DNA of 64,000 nucleotides from RFSX01 sp965248155 (GCA_965248155.1 CBDFIO010000002.1:1488001-1552000), one strand, 5' to 3'. Shown: positions 27,909-36,995, counted from the stretch's first letter. Notes: generated by a model not told the origin, from the letters alone. Program-made: numbers and translations.

Positions 27909-28981
27909 AACAAAGACAAATTTTTCAGTGGCGCCCTATATTATTATTGATACTACAATTGTGTGGTGGACTTACTTTTTTGTCTGCTCAGATAGGAGGT
28001 CGGTTTGCTTTTGAATCCAGTTCACTACCGCCTAGTGCGCGGATATCTTCATTAGGAGGAAGTTTGATTTCGGTTATTGACAATGATGTTACAATGGCTC
28101 AGATGAATCCGGGGTTAATTGATAGCAGCATGAATAACCAATTTGCAATTAATCACAATTTTCATTTTGCAGGAGTGCAAAACGGTAACCTGGCTTTTGG
28201 AAAATATATGAGCAAATACAAACTGTCGGCACATTTTGCTTTTCAGTATGTTGATTTTGGAACCTTTGATTTAACAGACGAAATAGGAAACATTAACGGT
28301 GAGTTTTCTGCCGGGGAGTATGTTTTTATGACAGGGGTGTCGAAGCAGTTGAACGAACGAATTAGGGGTGGTGTTAATTTAAAAACACTTACTTCAAATT
28401 ATGAATCCTATGGGTCTTTTGCGCTTGGGATTGACCTTGGCATATATTATCAAGTTCCCGGCTCTAATACTAGTTGGGGTATCGTCATCAAGAATATTGG
28501 ACATGAGCTCTCGGCTATAGTTAATGACAAAAGAAGTCTTCCTCTAGATTTACAAATAGGAATGTCAAAGCGGTTAGAACATCTTCCGTTTCGATTTTCT
28601 ATTATTGCACATCAGATGCAGAAGTGGTATATCCGGTATGATGATCCTGATGCTGACAATCAATCAGATATTTTTGGTCAGGTAACAGAGAAAAGTGCTT
28701 TTAGTAAATCTGTAGATAATTTTTTCAGACATTTTATTTTTAATGGGGAGTTTCTTATTGGGAACGCTGAACAGTTTCGATTGCGCCTTGGGTATAACCA
28801 TATGAGAAAGCAAGAACTTAAGGTATCTACCTTTAGGAGTCTGGCTGGATTTTCATTTGGACTTGGATTTAATATTAAGAAAATTAAGATAGATTATGGC
28901 CTGGGATATTATCATATCTCTGGGGCGAATAACCATATTAGTATCCGAATGAATATGGATAAAATATCCAACAAAATCTAA
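27902..28981 (+). CDS. porQ: Type IX secretion system protein PorQ
   Basis: 359-aa outer-membrane beta-barrel protein of the FadL/PorV-like group. After a signal peptide ending LSAQ, the mature start GGRFAFESSSLPPSARISSL is the PorQ signature, as are NDVTMAQMNPGLID and LPLDLQIGMSKRLEHLPFRF. PorQ acts with PorU, PorV and PorZ in processing and attaching T9SS cargo, consistent with the T9SS-sorted proteins elsewhere in the window. Confidence 0.93.
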   Translation: MLKQRQIFQWRPILLLILQLCGGLTFLSAQIGGRFAFESSSLPPSARISSLGGSLISVIDNDVTMAQMNPGLIDSSMNNQFAINHNFHFAGVQNGNLAFGKYMSKYKLSAHFAFQYVDFGTFDLTDEIGNINGEFSAGEYVFMTGVSKQLNERIRGGVNLKTLTSNYESYGSFALGIDLGIYYQVPGSNTSWGIVIKNIGHELSAIVNDKRSLPLDLQIGMSKRLEHLPFRFSIIAHQMQKWYIRYDDPDADNQSDIFGQVTEKSAFSKSVDNFFRHFIFNGEFLIGNAEQFRLRLGYNHMRKQELKVSTFRSLAGFSFGLGFNIKKIKIDYGLGYYHISGANNHISIRMNMDKISNKI

Positions 28982-29069
28982 AAAACGAAAGGTTTCGTAG
29001 ATTACTTCTTATAGCTTAATCCTTATTTATTAATTTTACGCAACTTAATTCCACATAGATAGATATCAA

Positions 29070-32000
29070 ATGCACATAAATTCCTTAAAAAAGGCTAAAA
29101 ACATTGCTAGTTGGAGTGTTTTCGTCATTGTAATGATTGTTTACTTCTTTTCTGTAGAACGCACGGGTAGTCTATGGGATGTAGGAGAATTTGTTTTAGG
29201 GGCCTACAAGCTAGAAGTTGTTCATCCACCGGGAGCTCCGCTCTTTATGTTGATTGGCCGATTATTTGCCTGGGTTGCCGAGTTGCTGTCCAACAATCCA
29301 GCCGATATAGCATTCGCAGTGAATATGCTCTCAGCGACATGCACCGCATTTGGAGCATTATTAGTAGCACGCATAACAATCCTACTAGGTAAAATTGCAT
29401 TAGTAGGTAGAGCTGGCGAAACGAACAGTTCTCAAAATCTAAGTCTGGCACTAGGGGGATTAGCTGCGGGTCTTTCTACCGCATTTTGTTCTTCCATTTG
29501 GTTTTCTGCTGTCGAAGGAGAGGTGTATGGAATGTCAACCTTCTTTACCATATTAACTATCTGGTCTGCATTAAAGTGGTACAGTCTTCCAAATAAAGTA
29601 ACCAATGACCGATGGTTGGTTTTAACGGCGTACATTGGAGGCCTTTCCATTGGCGTGCATCTTCTGAGTATTCTAACCTTTCCTGCGATTGGGATTTTAT
29701 ACTATCAAAAGAAATATAAACAACATAACTTATTAGGTTATGTCTTAAGTTTTGTTGCTGGTGCTGCCAGCATAATGTTTATACTGAAATTTATAATTGT
29801 TGGTATACCTACCTTATGGCGTAACCTCGAATTACCATTAGTCAATTCTTTCGGTTTTCCATTTCATTCGGGTTTGATAGCTGCCTTGTTAATCATAGGT
29901 GCATTGGTTTTCTTTTTATTAAAATGGACACACAAGAAAAGAAAGCAAGGACTTCAATTAATAGTTATGAGTGCGCTCATGGTAGCAATTGGATTTTCTA
30001 CAATTGGTGTAATAGTAATAAGAGCAAATGCGGACACACCTATTAATATGAATGTGCCTGGCGATGCGATGCGATTGATTCCATATTTGAACAGGGAGCA
30101 ATATGGAGAGCGTGCATTATTATATGGACCTCATTTTAACGCAAGTCCTAAAGACCTAGCAAGAAGTGATCGATATGGAAGAGTAGGAGATAAATATGAA
30201 GTCGTAGATGAGAGATTGGATTATGTCTATGAAGACAAAGACAAAATATTGTTCCCAAGAGTAGGACACACCGAAGGGGCAAGACCGGGATTACACAGGA
30301 TATGGCATGAAGCAATTATGGGAGACAAAGTCAAGGGTAGACCCGGCTTTGCTTATAACATGAAATTCATGTTTAAATACCAGATGGGATGGATGTACTG
30401 GCGATACTTTATGTGGAATTTTGCAGGACGACAAAACGCCAAACAAGGATTTATGCCTTGGGATATAAGTAGTGGACATTGGGCATCGGGAATCAAGTTC
30501 ATAGATGAAGCCAGACTTCACAATATGAATGAGATTACAGATACGATGAAAAACCACCGTGGCACAAATTCCTATTATTTCTTGCCATTGATCTTTGGTT
30601 TAATAGGAATATTCTTCCACTTTAGAAAAAGTAAACAGGAGTTCATCACAATGTTTATATTATTCTTAATCACAGGCTTGGGTTTAATTCTCTATTCAAA
30701 CCAACCGCCAAATGAACCACGAGAGAGAGACTATGTTTTGGTTGGATCATTTTTCACATTCTGCATTTGGATAGGATTGGCTGTCCCGTTTCTAGCAGAA
30801 ATGTTTAAAGAAAAATTAAAACTTAATGCACCACTAAGGAATATATTAGCAGGGGTGTTGGTCTTACTGGCTCCGATTATAATGGCCTTTGAAAACTTTG
30901 ATGACCATAGTCGAATAAATCATTTAGCCTCCAGAGACTACGCCTCAAATTTCCTGAATTCTGTAGATGAGAATGCGATCATTTTTACATATGGAGATAA
31001 TGATACATATCCTCTTTGGTATGCGCAGGAAGTAGAGAATATCAGACGAGATGTCAGAGTTGTTAATCTTAGTCTCATTGCGGTAGATTGGTACATAGAA
31101 AAGTTAAGAAGAAAAGTTAATGAATCACCGGCCCTCAAGTTGACAGTCCCCCCTGAAGCGTATAGAGGAAATAATAGGAATCAAGTATTTTTCTTTAATC
31201 CGGCCAATCGGGAAGATCTATCAACTCCAATAGATATCAATACTGAACTTGCATTTATTGGTTCTCCACAGAATAACATTCAGGGACAAACATATATGCG
31301 CTCAAGGAATCTATACATTCCGATAAACTACCAGCGAATGTTACAAAATGGAATGATGACTTTGAGTGATTCAGCAAGAATACACGGCCGAATTCCAATT
31401 AATTTACCTCAAACAGGGTATATAACAAAAGATCAACTATCAGTGCTGGACGTGATAGGATCCAATATCCATGAACGCCCAATTTACTTTGCAGTGACAT
31501 GTAAAAACGACAAGCTTCTTGGTATAAATGACTTCATGCAATTGGAAGGGCTTGGTTTACGAATTATACCTGTGAAAACACCAAGCGTAAGAGATCTTTC
31601 TATCTATGGAAGTGGAAGAGTAGATACAGAGAGAGTTTATAATAATGTTATGAATAAATGGAGATGGGGGAATTTTGATAAAAAAGATGTTTTTGTTGAT
31701 AATAGTTATGCAGCCGAAATACAAGCTATGAAAATTGTGATGATGCGTGGCTCAGAAAGATTAATGGAACAAGGTCAAGATGAAAGAGCAGGGGCAATGG
31801 CCAAGGAGTATTTCAGTGCTTTTCCGCACATGAATTTTGCTTACGATGAAAGCATAATTCCTTTCATTGAAATATTACACGAAACGGAAAATGTAGATGA
31901 AGCCAAGAAGCACTTGTTAATATTGGCAGAAGAAACAAGACAAAAACTCAAGTTCTATGACTCTCTTAATGAGAGTGATTATGGCAGCTTTAGACAAGAC

Positions 32001-32126
32001 TACAGTTTTGCAGTTCGAGCGGTATCAGAAGTATTGTCTTTATCAAAAAGGATGGGTGATCACGACTTGATTGCTAAATTTGAAAATGAACTCGGAGGAT
32101 ATGATATCACTAAAATTAGAGATTAA
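29070..32126 (+). CDS. DUF2723 family membrane protein (putative glycosyltransferase)
   Basis: 1018 aa. The N-terminal half has about 12 transmembrane segments with the family motif SLWDVGEFVLGAYKLEVVHP near residue 32 and PPGAPLFML. DUF2723 belongs to the GT-C/PMT-like fold, so glycosyl transfer from a lipid-linked donor is likely but unproven. The C-terminal half (about 560-1018) is soluble and includes FTYGDNDTYPLWYAQEV, typical of Bacteroidota members. rpiB starts immediately after its stop. Confidence 0.9.
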   Translation: MHINSLKKAKNIASWSVFVIVMIVYFFSVERTGSLWDVGEFVLGAYKLEVVHPPGAPLFMLIGRLFAWVAELLSNNPADIAFAVNMLSATCTAFGALLVARITILLGKIALVGRAGETNSSQNLSLALGGLAAGLSTAFCSSIWFSAVEGEVYGMSTFFTILTIWSALKWYSLPNKVTNDRWLVLTAYIGGLSIGVHLLSILTFPAIGILYYQKKYKQHNLLGYVLSFVAGAASIMFILKFIIVGIPTLWRNLELPLVNSFGFPFHSGLIAALLIIGALVFFLLKWTHKKRKQGLQLIVMSALMVAIGFSTIGVIVIRANADTPINMNVPGDAMRLIPYLNREQYGERALLYGPHFNASPKDLARSDRYGRVGDKYEVVDERLDYVYEDKDKILFPRVGHTEGARPGLHRIWHEAIMGDKVKGRPGFAYNMKFMFKYQMGWMYWRYFMWNFAGRQNAKQGFMPWDISSGHWASGIKFIDEARLHNMNEITDTMKNHRGTNSYYFLPLIFGLIGIFFHFRKSKQEFITMFILFLITGLGLILYSNQPPNEPRERDYVLVGSFFTFCIWIGLAVPFLAEMFKEKLKLNAPLRNILAGVLVLLAPIIMAFENFDDHSRINHLASRDYASNFLNSVDENAIIFTYGDNDTYPLWYAQEVENIRRDVRVVNLSLIAVDWYIEKLRRKVNESPALKLTVPPEAYRGNNRNQVFFFNPANREDLSTPIDINTELAFIGSPQNNIQGQTYMRSRNLYIPINYQRMLQNGMMTLSDSARIHGRIPINLPQTGYITKDQLSVLDVIGSNIHERPIYFAVTCKNDKLLGINDFMQLEGLGLRIIPVKTPSVRDLSIYGSGRVDTERVYNNVMNKWRWGNFDKKDVFVDNSYAAEIQAMKIVMMRGSERLMEQGQDERAGAMAKEYFSAFPHMNFAYDESIIPFIEILHETENVDEAKKHLLILAEETRQKLKFYDSLNESDYGSFRQDYSFAVRAVSEVLSLSKRMGDHDLIAKFENELGGYDITKIRD

Positions 32127-32558
32127 ATGAAAATTTGTATCGGATCAGATCATGCAGGTTATGACTATAAAAAGTATCTGTCAAAAAAATTAGAGGCACA
32201 AGGGCACCAATTGATTGACTATGGAACCGATTCTGCGGATTCAGCGGACTATCCGGACTTTGCTCACCCAGTAGCCAAAGAAGTTGGAGAAAATACAAAG
32301 ATTAGATTTGGCGTTCTTATTTGCGGAAGTGCAAACGGAGTAGCTATGACAGCGAACAAGCATCCGAAGGTAAGAGCCGCGATATGTTGGAACATAGAAA
32401 TTGCTGAATTAGCAAGACTGCATAATAATGCCAATATAATCTGCATACCTGCACGGTTCGTTGGAAAAGTGAAAGCTGCGGAAATGCTGGATGTATTTCT
32501 TAAAACGAAATTTGAAGGAGGAAGACATAAGAGAAGAGTCAATAAAATTTCTTGTTAA
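32127..32558 (+). CDS. rpiB: Ribose-5-phosphate isomerase B
   Basis: 143-aa RpiB/LacAB family enzyme interconverting ribose 5-phosphate and ribulose 5-phosphate. GSDHAGYDYK at the N-terminus, the catalytic cysteine in LICGSANG and the region RAAICWNIEIAELARLHNNA are present. The start directly follows the DUF2723 stop. The stop codon lies within the target duplication flanking IS1595 copy 1, so the coding sequence is intact. Confidence 0.95.
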   Translation: MKICIGSDHAGYDYKKYLSKKLEAQGHQLIDYGTDSADSADYPDFAHPVAKEVGENTKIRFGVLICGSANGVAMTANKHPKVRAAICWNIEIAELARLHNNANIICIPARFVGKVKAAEMLDVFLKTKFEGGRHKRRVNKISC

Positions 32559-32563
32559 TATTT
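32556..32563. repeat. Target duplication taatattt (partner at 39589-39596)
   Basis: The 8-bp sequence taatattt lies immediately left of IS1595 copy 1 and recurs immediately right of copy 2 (39589-39596). IS1595 elements make 8-bp duplications. The two sequences inside the island next to copies 1 and 2 (aaaaatta and taatatta) do not match it. Confidence 0.8.
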
Positions 32564-33611
32564 TATGACTATCGGATTGCTTGCACAAGACACTATAATT
32601 TCGTATCTTTCTAATTATTAGACACTTAGTTATGAAGTTACAAGATTTTTTCAAAAAGTATCCAGATGAAGCAAGCTGCAAAGCTCACTTTAAAGCAGAA
32701 AGAGATAGACAAGGAGTTATTTGTAAGCGTTGCCAATCTCAAGAGCATTATTGGCTATCCACAAGAAGTCAATACCAATGTAAATCCTGTAAGTTTAGAA
32801 CGACTTTACGTAGTGGAACATTACTACATAAATCTCAGCTACCCTACTACTATTGGTATTTTGGAATGATGATGCTTACCAGCACAAAAAAGAGTTTTTC
32901 TGCATTAGAAATACAAAGACAGTTAGGTCATCCCTATTATGAGCCTATTTGGTATATGCTTCATAAAATACGTCACTCTATGGGTAGGCGAGATGATAAT
33001 TATCTTCTTGGTAATCAAGTTGAACTTGATGAAGGTTTCTTTGAAATAGTTCCCAACAAAGAAAGACGAGATCAAACCGTAATAGAATTAGAAAACAATG
33101 ATGGAAAATATAAGAGAGGTAAAGGAAGTCAAAAGCAAGCAATAGTATTGGTTATGGCTGAATCAATATCTGTGGAACCTACTAAAAAATACAGGCACAA
33201 AACCAATAAAAAAGTGAGATACATTAAAATGAAATTACTAGATGACCTTAGCAAAGAAAGCACCAATGCACAAGTAGAACAAGCTATTGATACAAAAACA
33301 TCTGCAATAACAGACGGAGCTAATAACTATAATGATTTAGCAAACAGCCTCACTGACCATAAAGCTGTGGTAATAAAGGACAAGAAAGAGACTCGTAAAA
33401 TTCTGCCTTGGGTTCATATAGTCATAAGCAATGCCAAAAGATTGCTGTTAGATGTGCATCATTCCATTGGTGAGCAATATCTGCAAAGTTATCTCGATGA
33501 GTTCTGCTATAAGTTTAATAGAAAATACTTCAATTCTGTATTCGATAGAGTTGTAACTAACTCTGTATCTGTAAAATGGGAGGTAAATATGTAATTAATC
33601 CGATAGTCATA
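32564..33611 (+). mobile_element. IS1595-family element, copy 1
   Basis: 1048 bp with 15-bp perfect terminal inverted repeats tatgactatcggatt / aatccgatagtcata and one transposase gene. Two more copies of the same length and orientation are at 38541-39588 and 55981-57028. Left flank taatattt and right flank aaaaatta do not form a duplication. Confidence 0.93.
32632..33594 (+). CDS. IS1595-family (ISXO2-like) transposase
   Basis: 320 aa. An N-terminal zinc ribbon (CKRCQSQEHY, then CKSCKFRTTLRSGT) precedes the ISXO2-like DDE/N domain with VELDEGFFEI, ITDGANNYNDL and the late region WVHIVISNAKRLLLDVHHSI, where N replaces the third acidic residue as in many IS1595 proteins. Identical in protein sequence to the other two copies. 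Confidence 0.93.
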   Translation: MKLQDFFKKYPDEASCKAHFKAERDRQGVICKRCQSQEHYWLSTRSQYQCKSCKFRTTLRSGTLLHKSQLPYYYWYFGMMMLTSTKKSFSALEIQRQLGHPYYEPIWYMLHKIRHSMGRRDDNYLLGNQVELDEGFFEIVPNKERRDQTVIELENNDGKYKRGKGSQKQAIVLVMAESISVEPTKKYRHKTNKKVRYIKMKLLDDLSKESTNAQVEQAIDTKTSAITDGANNYNDLANSLTDHKAVVIKDKKETRKILPWVHIVISNAKRLLLDVHHSIGEQYLQSYLDEFCYKFNRKYFNSVFDRVVTNSVSVKWEVNM

Positions 33612-33861
33612 AAAAATTAAATTGCAATCTCAACATATTTTCATGTGGGCATTGGATGCATGCAATTTCAAAAAAATAGGATTCCTCAGAAAAAAATTCT
33701 GGACTGCTATCCAATATATACAAGCATTTTTTTATTTTCGTTAAAACAATTTAACGAATCAGCTGTGATAAGAGAATATTTGGATTTATTCTGCCCTCCT
33801 CAAGGGGTTGTGCATTATGTCTCTAGGCAGCTGTAATGGAATCCTAGAAAAATTAGAACTA

Positions 33862-34983
33862 ATGAAAAGACTTATTAAAAATGGACTCTCGATTACTTTT
33901 TTGCTGCTGTGTATCTTCACAAATATCCAAGCCCAAAACCTTGAAGTAGAAGGAAAAGCAAAGATTACAGAAATGGAATTAAAGAACGATGCTGATAGTG
34001 TAGTTGTCGTTTTGCCTGATGGTAGATTGGCAAGGCGGGATGTGTCTACTTTAGCAGAATTTCAGATCTTGAGTATTTCAACCGATACAGTTTTTTTATC
34101 AAATGGAGGGTTTGTGAAGTTGCCAGTTGACCTTGTGGATGATGCGGATGCAGATCTGAGCAATGAAATTCAAGATCTAAGTGAAGTCCTTACAGAAAGC
34201 AATGATGCCGGTACATTAGCCATTATCAATTTGGCAGATCCGACGAATGCCCAGGATGCGGTGACCAAGGCTTATATAGATCAGATGGCTGAAATTTTTC
34301 TGAATGCGGGTCTTAATGGAGTCGTTATGGATATAGACGAAAACACCTACAAAACGATAAAGATAGACACGCAGCTATGGATGGCAGAGAACCTGAAGAC
34401 GACGCGGTATAACGATGGGACAGTGATTCCGAAATTGACAAACAGTGCGGCGGACAGTGCGGCGTGGTCAAATCTGACGACCCCGGCATACAGTTGGTAC
34501 GACAATGATTCGACGAAATATGCAAAGTTATATGGTGCCTTATACAATTATTATACTGTAGCCGATACGAACAGTCTGAATGTGTGCCCGACAGGCTGGC
34601 ATGTCCCTACGGATGCGGAGTGGACAGGATTAACCGATTTTTTGACTAATAACGCCTATGGCTATGGGGGTAGCGGAACGGATATAGGGAAATCTATGGC
34701 ATCTACATTTGGGTGGACGGATTCTTCTGGAACGGTAGGGGATGTAGGTAACGATCAGGGCACAAATAACAGCAGCGGTTTTGCAGGGCTTCCGGGCGGC
34801 ATCCGTAGCAACGATGCGAATTTCAAAGACATTGGTGACTACGGCTACTGGTGGAGTTCTTCAAAGGACGATACTGATACTTCGAGCGCCTGGAGTCGCT
34901 TCCTGGACTATAGCAGTGGCGATGTAAGCAGGTACAGCGGCAATAAGAAGTCTGGATATTCTGTTCGTTGTCTCAGGGATTGA
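33862..34983 (+). CDS. Secreted FISUMP-domain protein 1, probable DGR variable protein
   Basis: 373 aa from the ATG at 33862, chosen for its signal peptide (FTNIQAQ). Residues about 25-150 resemble tail-fibre-like Bacteroidota repeats (LADPTNAQDAVTKAYID). From about 160 a Fib_succ_major (FISUMP) domain begins: TQLWMAENLKTTRYNDG, LYGALYNYYTV, VCPTGWHVPTDAEW, and ends WWSSS...SVRCLRD. FISUMP has a C-type-lectin/FGE-like fold, a scaffold reported for DGR targets. The last 61 codons form the variable segment. An avd-like gene start follows. Confidence 0.85.
   Translation: MKRLIKNGLSITFLLLCIFTNIQAQNLEVEGKAKITEMELKNDADSVVVVLPDGRLARRDVSTLAEFQILSISTDTVFLSNGGFVKLPVDLVDDADADLSNEIQDLSEVLTESNDAGTLAIINLADPTNAQDAVTKAYIDQMAEIFLNAGLNGVVMDIDENTYKTIKIDTQLWMAENLKTTRYNDGTVIPKLTNSAADSAAWSNLTTPAYSWYDNDSTKYAKLYGALYNYYTVADTNSLNVCPTGWHVPTDAEWTGLTDFLTNNAYGYGGSGTDIGKSMASTFGWTDSSGTVGDVGNDQGTNNSSGFAGLPGGIRSNDANFKDIGDYGYWWSSSKDDTDTSSAWSRFLDYSSGDVSRYSGNKKSGYSVRCLRD
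34801..34983 (+). other. Candidate DGR variable region VR1
   Basis: 183 bp of equal length to 36746-36928, without indels, differing at 51 positions: 20 in codon position 1, 24 in position 2 and only 7 in position 3. Many variable codon pairs fit a template codon AAC or AAT (atc/tac, agc/ctc, gac/tcc, agc/cac, agt/cat). The last 24 bp (tctgttcgttgtctcaggga and the stop) are identical, as expected for an initiation-of-mutagenic-homing site. Confidence 0.7.
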
Positions 34984-35008
34984 CGATTTGGTTATTTGAC
35001 AATATAAA

Positions 35009-35029
35009 CCCCGCCAAACAAAGGCGGGG
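35009..35029 (+). terminator. GC-rich hairpin downstream of VR1
   Basis: Perfect 7-bp stem ccccgcc/ggcgggg with loop aaacaaa, 26 bp after the stop, followed by tcgatttattttt. It can serve as a terminator. In characterised DGRs a hairpin or cruciform just downstream of the VR also assists target recognition. The stem is conserved in unit 2 although the loop differs. Confidence 0.7.
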
Positions 35030-35053
35030 TCGATTTATTTTTAGTAAAGATAG

Positions 35054-35182
35054 ATGAGTCTTCATAATGAGTTACCGGTTTATAAAGCAAGTTATGATCT
35101 ATTATTAGTGATATTCGAGTTCACCAAAAGTTTTAGTAGGGAATATAAATATACTGTAGGTGAGAATGAGCAAGAGACTTAA
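35054..35182 (+). pseudogene. avd: Truncated DGR accessory protein gene (bAvd-like)
   Basis: Frame of 42 codons starting MSLHNELPVYKASYDLLL and continuing FTKSFSREYKYTVGE, the N-terminal helix pair of the bAvd four-helix-bundle family found next to DGR reverse transcriptases. The match stops after about 37 residues and the frame ends at TAA; the remaining two-thirds are missing. Its position directly after a variable protein gene is the usual DGR order. Family assignment is by recall of motifs, not by a search. Confidence 0.75.
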
Positions 35183-35228
35183 GAGTACAAAGGAAAAAAA
35201 CTATAGGGACTTAGAATGCATATAGTAG

Positions 35229-35360
35229 AAGGCAGTGTTTGGTTCATTGCAACAATATTATGGATTGAGGTGGATGAGCCTAAGAGGTAAGGACAATGCG
35301 AGTAAAGTGATGCTGATGTCCGCTGCTGCATTCAATTTAAAGAAATGGATGAAAAAATAG
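35229..35360 (+). pseudogene. C-terminal remnant of an IS5-family transposase
   Basis: Open frame of 43 codons: VFGSLQQYYGLRWMSLRG followed by KDNASKVMLMSAAAFNLKKW and a stop. This is the conserved C-terminal end of IS5-family DDE transposases. It lies between the avd fragment and repeat unit 2, so an IS insertion and deletion probably removed the rest of avd and whatever followed. Confidence 0.7.
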
Positions 35361-35498
35361 TAAGAGAGGCTGAAATTGCATCAATTAAAGGCATTATTAA
35401 GCATTATATGAGAGCAAAGTCATAATATTCGTATTTTAGTTACCTGAGTCATAATACTGAAACTCAGTGCAATACTTGTGTTTAGAAACAGGCTCAAT

Positions 35499-35545
35499 GT
35501 GTATAGTGCATAGCTACCCTTCGGGATAGCTACGACCCCATACAC
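35499..35545. repeat. Long imperfect hairpin of unknown role
   Basis: gtgtat...tagctaccc and gggatagcta...atacac pair around a short ttc loop, giving an imperfect stem of about 20 bp just before repeat unit 2. Between 35361 and 35568 no gene is evident apart from this structure and a 26-codon frame (35345-35425) of no recognised family. Confidence 0.45.
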
Positions 35546-35818
35546 GGAACGTTACTTGCCATCTGGATAAAAATTAAATTGCAATCTCAACATATTTTCA
35601 TGTGGACATTGGATGCATGCAATTTCAAAAAAATAGGATTCCTCAGAAAAAAAATTCTGGACTGCTATCCAATATAACAAACATTTTTTTATTTTCGTTA
35701 AAACAATTTAACGAATCAGCTGTGATAAGAGAATATTTGGATTTATTCTGCCCTCCTCAAGGGGTTGTGTATTATGTCTCCAGGCAGCTGTAATGGAATC
35801 CTAGAAAAATTAGAACTA

Positions 35819-36928
35819 ATGAAAAGACTTATTATAAATGGACTCTCGATTACTTTTTTGCTGCTGTGTATCTTCACAAATATCCAAGCCCAAAACCTTG
35901 AAGTAGAAGGAAAAGCAAAGATTACAGAAATGGAATTAAAGAACGATGCTGATAGTGTAGTTGTATGGCTACCTGATGGTAGATTGGCAAGGCGGGATGT
36001 GTCTACTTTTTTAGCAGAATTTCAGATCTTGAGTATTTCAAACGATACAGTTTTTTTATCAAACGGAGGGTTTGTGAAGTTGCCAGTTGACCTTGTGGAT
36101 GATGCAGATGCAGATCCGAGCAATGAAATTCAAAATCTAAGTGAAGTCCTTACAGAAAGCAATGATGCCGGTACATTAGCCATTATCAATTTGGCAGATC
36201 CGACGAATGCCCAGGATGCGGTGACCAAGGCTTATATAGATCAGATGGCTGAAATTTTTCTGAATGCGGGTCTTAATGGAGTCGTTATGGATATAGACGG
36301 AAACACCTACAAAACGATAAAGATAGACACGCAGCTATGGATGGCAGAGAACCTGAAGACGACGCGGTATAACGATGGGACATCTATTCCGTTGGTAACG
36401 GGTAGTACAGCATGGGGTAATCTGACGACCCCGGCATACAGTTGGTACGACAATGATTCGACGAAATATGCAAAGTTATATGGTGCCTTATACAATTATT
36501 ATACTGTAGCCGATACGAACAGTCTGAATGTGTGCCCGACAGGCTGGCATGTCCCTACGGATGCGGAGTGGACAGGATTAACCGATTTTTTGACTAATAA
36601 CGCCTATGGCTATGGGGGTAGCGGAACGGATATAGGAAAATCTCTGGCCTCCACATTTGGGTGGAGGAGTTTTGGAATGGCAGGGCATACAGGTAACGAT
36701 CAGGCCACAAATAACAGCAGCGGTTTTGCAAAGCTTCCGGGCGGCTACCGCCTCAACGGTGGGTCTTTCGCCGAGATTGAGTCCGCCGGCTGCTGGTGGT
36801 ATCCTTCAGAGGACGATACTGATACTTCGAAGGCCAGGAATCACTGCCTGTACTATCACCATATCAATGTGTTCAGGGCGGCCGACTATAAGGAGTTTGG
36901 ATTTTCTGTTCGTTGTCTCAGGGATTGA
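35819..36928 (+). CDS. Secreted FISUMP-domain protein 2, probable DGR variable protein
   Basis: 369 aa, paralogue of the protein at 33862-34983 with the same signal peptide, tail-fibre-like stretch and FISUMP domain. The N-terminal 165 residues are almost identical; one extra Phe codon, a 4-codon shorter loop after TTRYNDGT and a divergent 61-codon C-terminal segment (YRLNGGSFAEIES, WWYPSEDD, then SVRCLRD) distinguish it. Such local divergence at invariant length fits a binding protein diversified at its tip. Confidence 0.85.
   Translation: MKRLIINGLSITFLLLCIFTNIQAQNLEVEGKAKITEMELKNDADSVVVWLPDGRLARRDVSTFLAEFQILSISNDTVFLSNGGFVKLPVDLVDDADADPSNEIQNLSEVLTESNDAGTLAIINLADPTNAQDAVTKAYIDQMAEIFLNAGLNGVVMDIDGNTYKTIKIDTQLWMAENLKTTRYNDGTSIPLVTGSTAWGNLTTPAYSWYDNDSTKYAKLYGALYNYYTVADTNSLNVCPTGWHVPTDAEWTGLTDFLTNNAYGYGGSGTDIGKSLASTFGWRSFGMAGHTGNDQATNNSSGFAKLPGGYRLNGGSFAEIESAGCWWYPSEDDTDTSKARNHCLYYHHINVFRAADYKEFGFSVRCLRD
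36746..36928 (+). other. Candidate DGR variable region VR2
   Basis: Counterpart of 34801-34983. Differences cluster in codon positions 1 and 2 and are absent from the 3' terminal 24 bp and from an internal block of six codons (gac gat act gat act tcg). See VR1 for the count. Confidence 0.7.
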
Positions 36929-36954
36929 CAATTTTGGTTATTTGACAATATAAA

Positions 36955-36971
36955 CCCCGCCTTTGGCGGGG
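36955..36971 (+). terminator. GC-rich hairpin downstream of VR2
   Basis: Same 7-bp stem ccccgcc/ggcgggg as at 35009-35029 but with a 3-nt loop ttt, 26 bp after the stop, followed by tcgatttattttt. The preserved stem with a changed loop suggests selection on the structure. Confidence 0.7.
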
Positions 36972-36995
36972 TCGATTTATTTTTAGTAAAGATAG

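Larger units (their letters stand above)
33612..35071 (+). repeat. Tandem repeat unit 1 (5' region, variable protein gene, hairpin, avd start)
   Basis: This 1460-bp unit is repeated at 35569-37013. It starts exactly at the right end of IS1595 copy 1 (aaaaattaaattgcaatc), contains a conserved 250-bp 5' region, the FISUMP gene, a GC-rich hairpin and the first 18 nt of an avd-like gene. Most of it is nearly identical between units; the end of the coding region is strongly divergent. Confidence 0.85.

Noticed and set aside
33645..33836. 63-codon frame conserved in both tandem units (also 35602-35793)
   Set aside because: Conservation is explained by duplication of the unit; no ribosome binding site, no recognisable protein, and the region is better read as the 5' region of the variable protein genes.
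35345..35425. 26-codon frame as the C-terminus of a DGR reverse transcriptase
   Set aside because: Too short and without any RT motif; it overlaps the IS5 transposase tail.
35499..35545. Integron attC site
   Set aside because: The hairpin is attC-like in outline, but core sites of the GTTRRRY/RYYYAAC type are not convincingly placed and no integrase or cassette array is present.
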